Positions 5,141 to 5,257 of a DNA stretch of 5,257 nt are shown one piece after another. Source of the stretch: Candidatus Mcinerneyibacteriota bacterium (lineage in GTDB: Bacteria > AUK180 > JAQVHJ01). Where the stretch lies: positions 1-5,257 of the forward strand of contig DAOVMD010000247.1 of assembly GCA_030630935.1 (NCBI GenBank), given 5' to 3'. A model generated the notes under the pieces. The model was not told the origin of the DNA. It was given only the letters and a program-made list of their open reading frames with translations, and searched no databases. Numbering within the stretch: position 1 is the first letter of the stretch; the number at the start of each line of letters is the position of its first letter. Both the position numbers and the translations under genes were made by a program.

Positions 5141-5257
5141 ATGAAAACAGCCAAGCAATGGAAGTATTATTCTCCTTCAAAAAAACTGATTAGTACTATT
5201 TCAAATCAATTCCAGCTCTCGAAGACCCTGGCAAGGTTATTAATCAATCGTGGGCTT
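5141..5257 (+). CDS. recJ: Probable RecJ single-strand DNA exonuclease, N-terminal fragment cut by the window edge
   Basis: An ATG 3 bases after the phosphorylase stop opens a frame that stays open to the window end, giving 39 codons. It has Trp7 near the start, an amphipathic stretch, then LSKTLARLLINRGL. This resembles the N-terminus of bacterial RecJ, where a tryptophan is followed by a segment of the type LA-x-LL-x-NRG before the DHH catalytic domain. RecJ degrades single-stranded DNA 5' to 3' in recombination and repair. The DHH motifs that would prove the call lie outside the window. There is no good Shine-Dalgarno site, so coupling to the upstream stop is likely. The reading frame and location are solid, and the family name is a recognition from a short fragment. 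Confidence 0.72.
   Translation, partial: MKTAKQWKYYSPSKKLISTISNQFQLSKTLARLLINRGL

Overview
The window looks like a piece of a low-GC, probably uncultured bacterial chromosome. Bacterial signals are a consensus sigma-70-type promoter, purine-rich Shine-Dalgarno sites, ATG starts and a tightly packed one-strand operon. The last gene looks like bacterial RecJ, and the M42 aminopeptidases are cytosolic types found in both bacteria and archaea. The upstream DNA carries a CTCTGCG-type 9-mer repeat that I associate, from memory only, with intergenic DNA of environmental lineages. I cannot name the phylum. A WOR-3 or Cloacimonadota-like lineage is a guess.

Positions 1-771 hold no convincing gene but are structured. 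In order they contain a long imperfect inverted repeat (21-212), a short block of raised GC with small open frames on both strands (about 349-412), a perfect 8-bp hairpin (461-485), and two diverged copies of a ~73-bp direct repeat (485-557 and 585-656). Three tandem copies of a 9-mer (562-588) lead into the second copy. The stretch ends with a textbook promoter (TTGACA, 17 bp, TATAAT; 714-742) and a ribosome binding site.

Positions 772-5257 are one tightly packed plus-strand operon. It begins with three consecutive paralogous M42 (TET/PepA-type) metallo-aminopeptidases (772-1803, 1794-2810, 2827-3846). These are followed by a GNAT acetyltransferase (3850-4329), a trimeric-type purine nucleoside phosphorylase (4316-5137) and the first 39 codons of a likely recJ (5141 to the window edge). 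Junctions are overlaps of 10 and 14 bp or gaps of 3 to 16 bp, and I see no internal terminator, so one promoter could drive all six genes.

Functionally the operon reads as nutrient salvage: the peptidases finish cytosolic peptide breakdown to amino acids, and the phosphorylase recovers purine bases and (deoxy)ribose-1-phosphate. RecJ, a 5'-3' single-strand DNA exonuclease, is probably a housekeeping neighbour. The most interesting gene-level feature is the triplet of diverged M42 genes, which could encode TET particles of different specificity or a mixed particle. I found no clear sign of a wholly new system.
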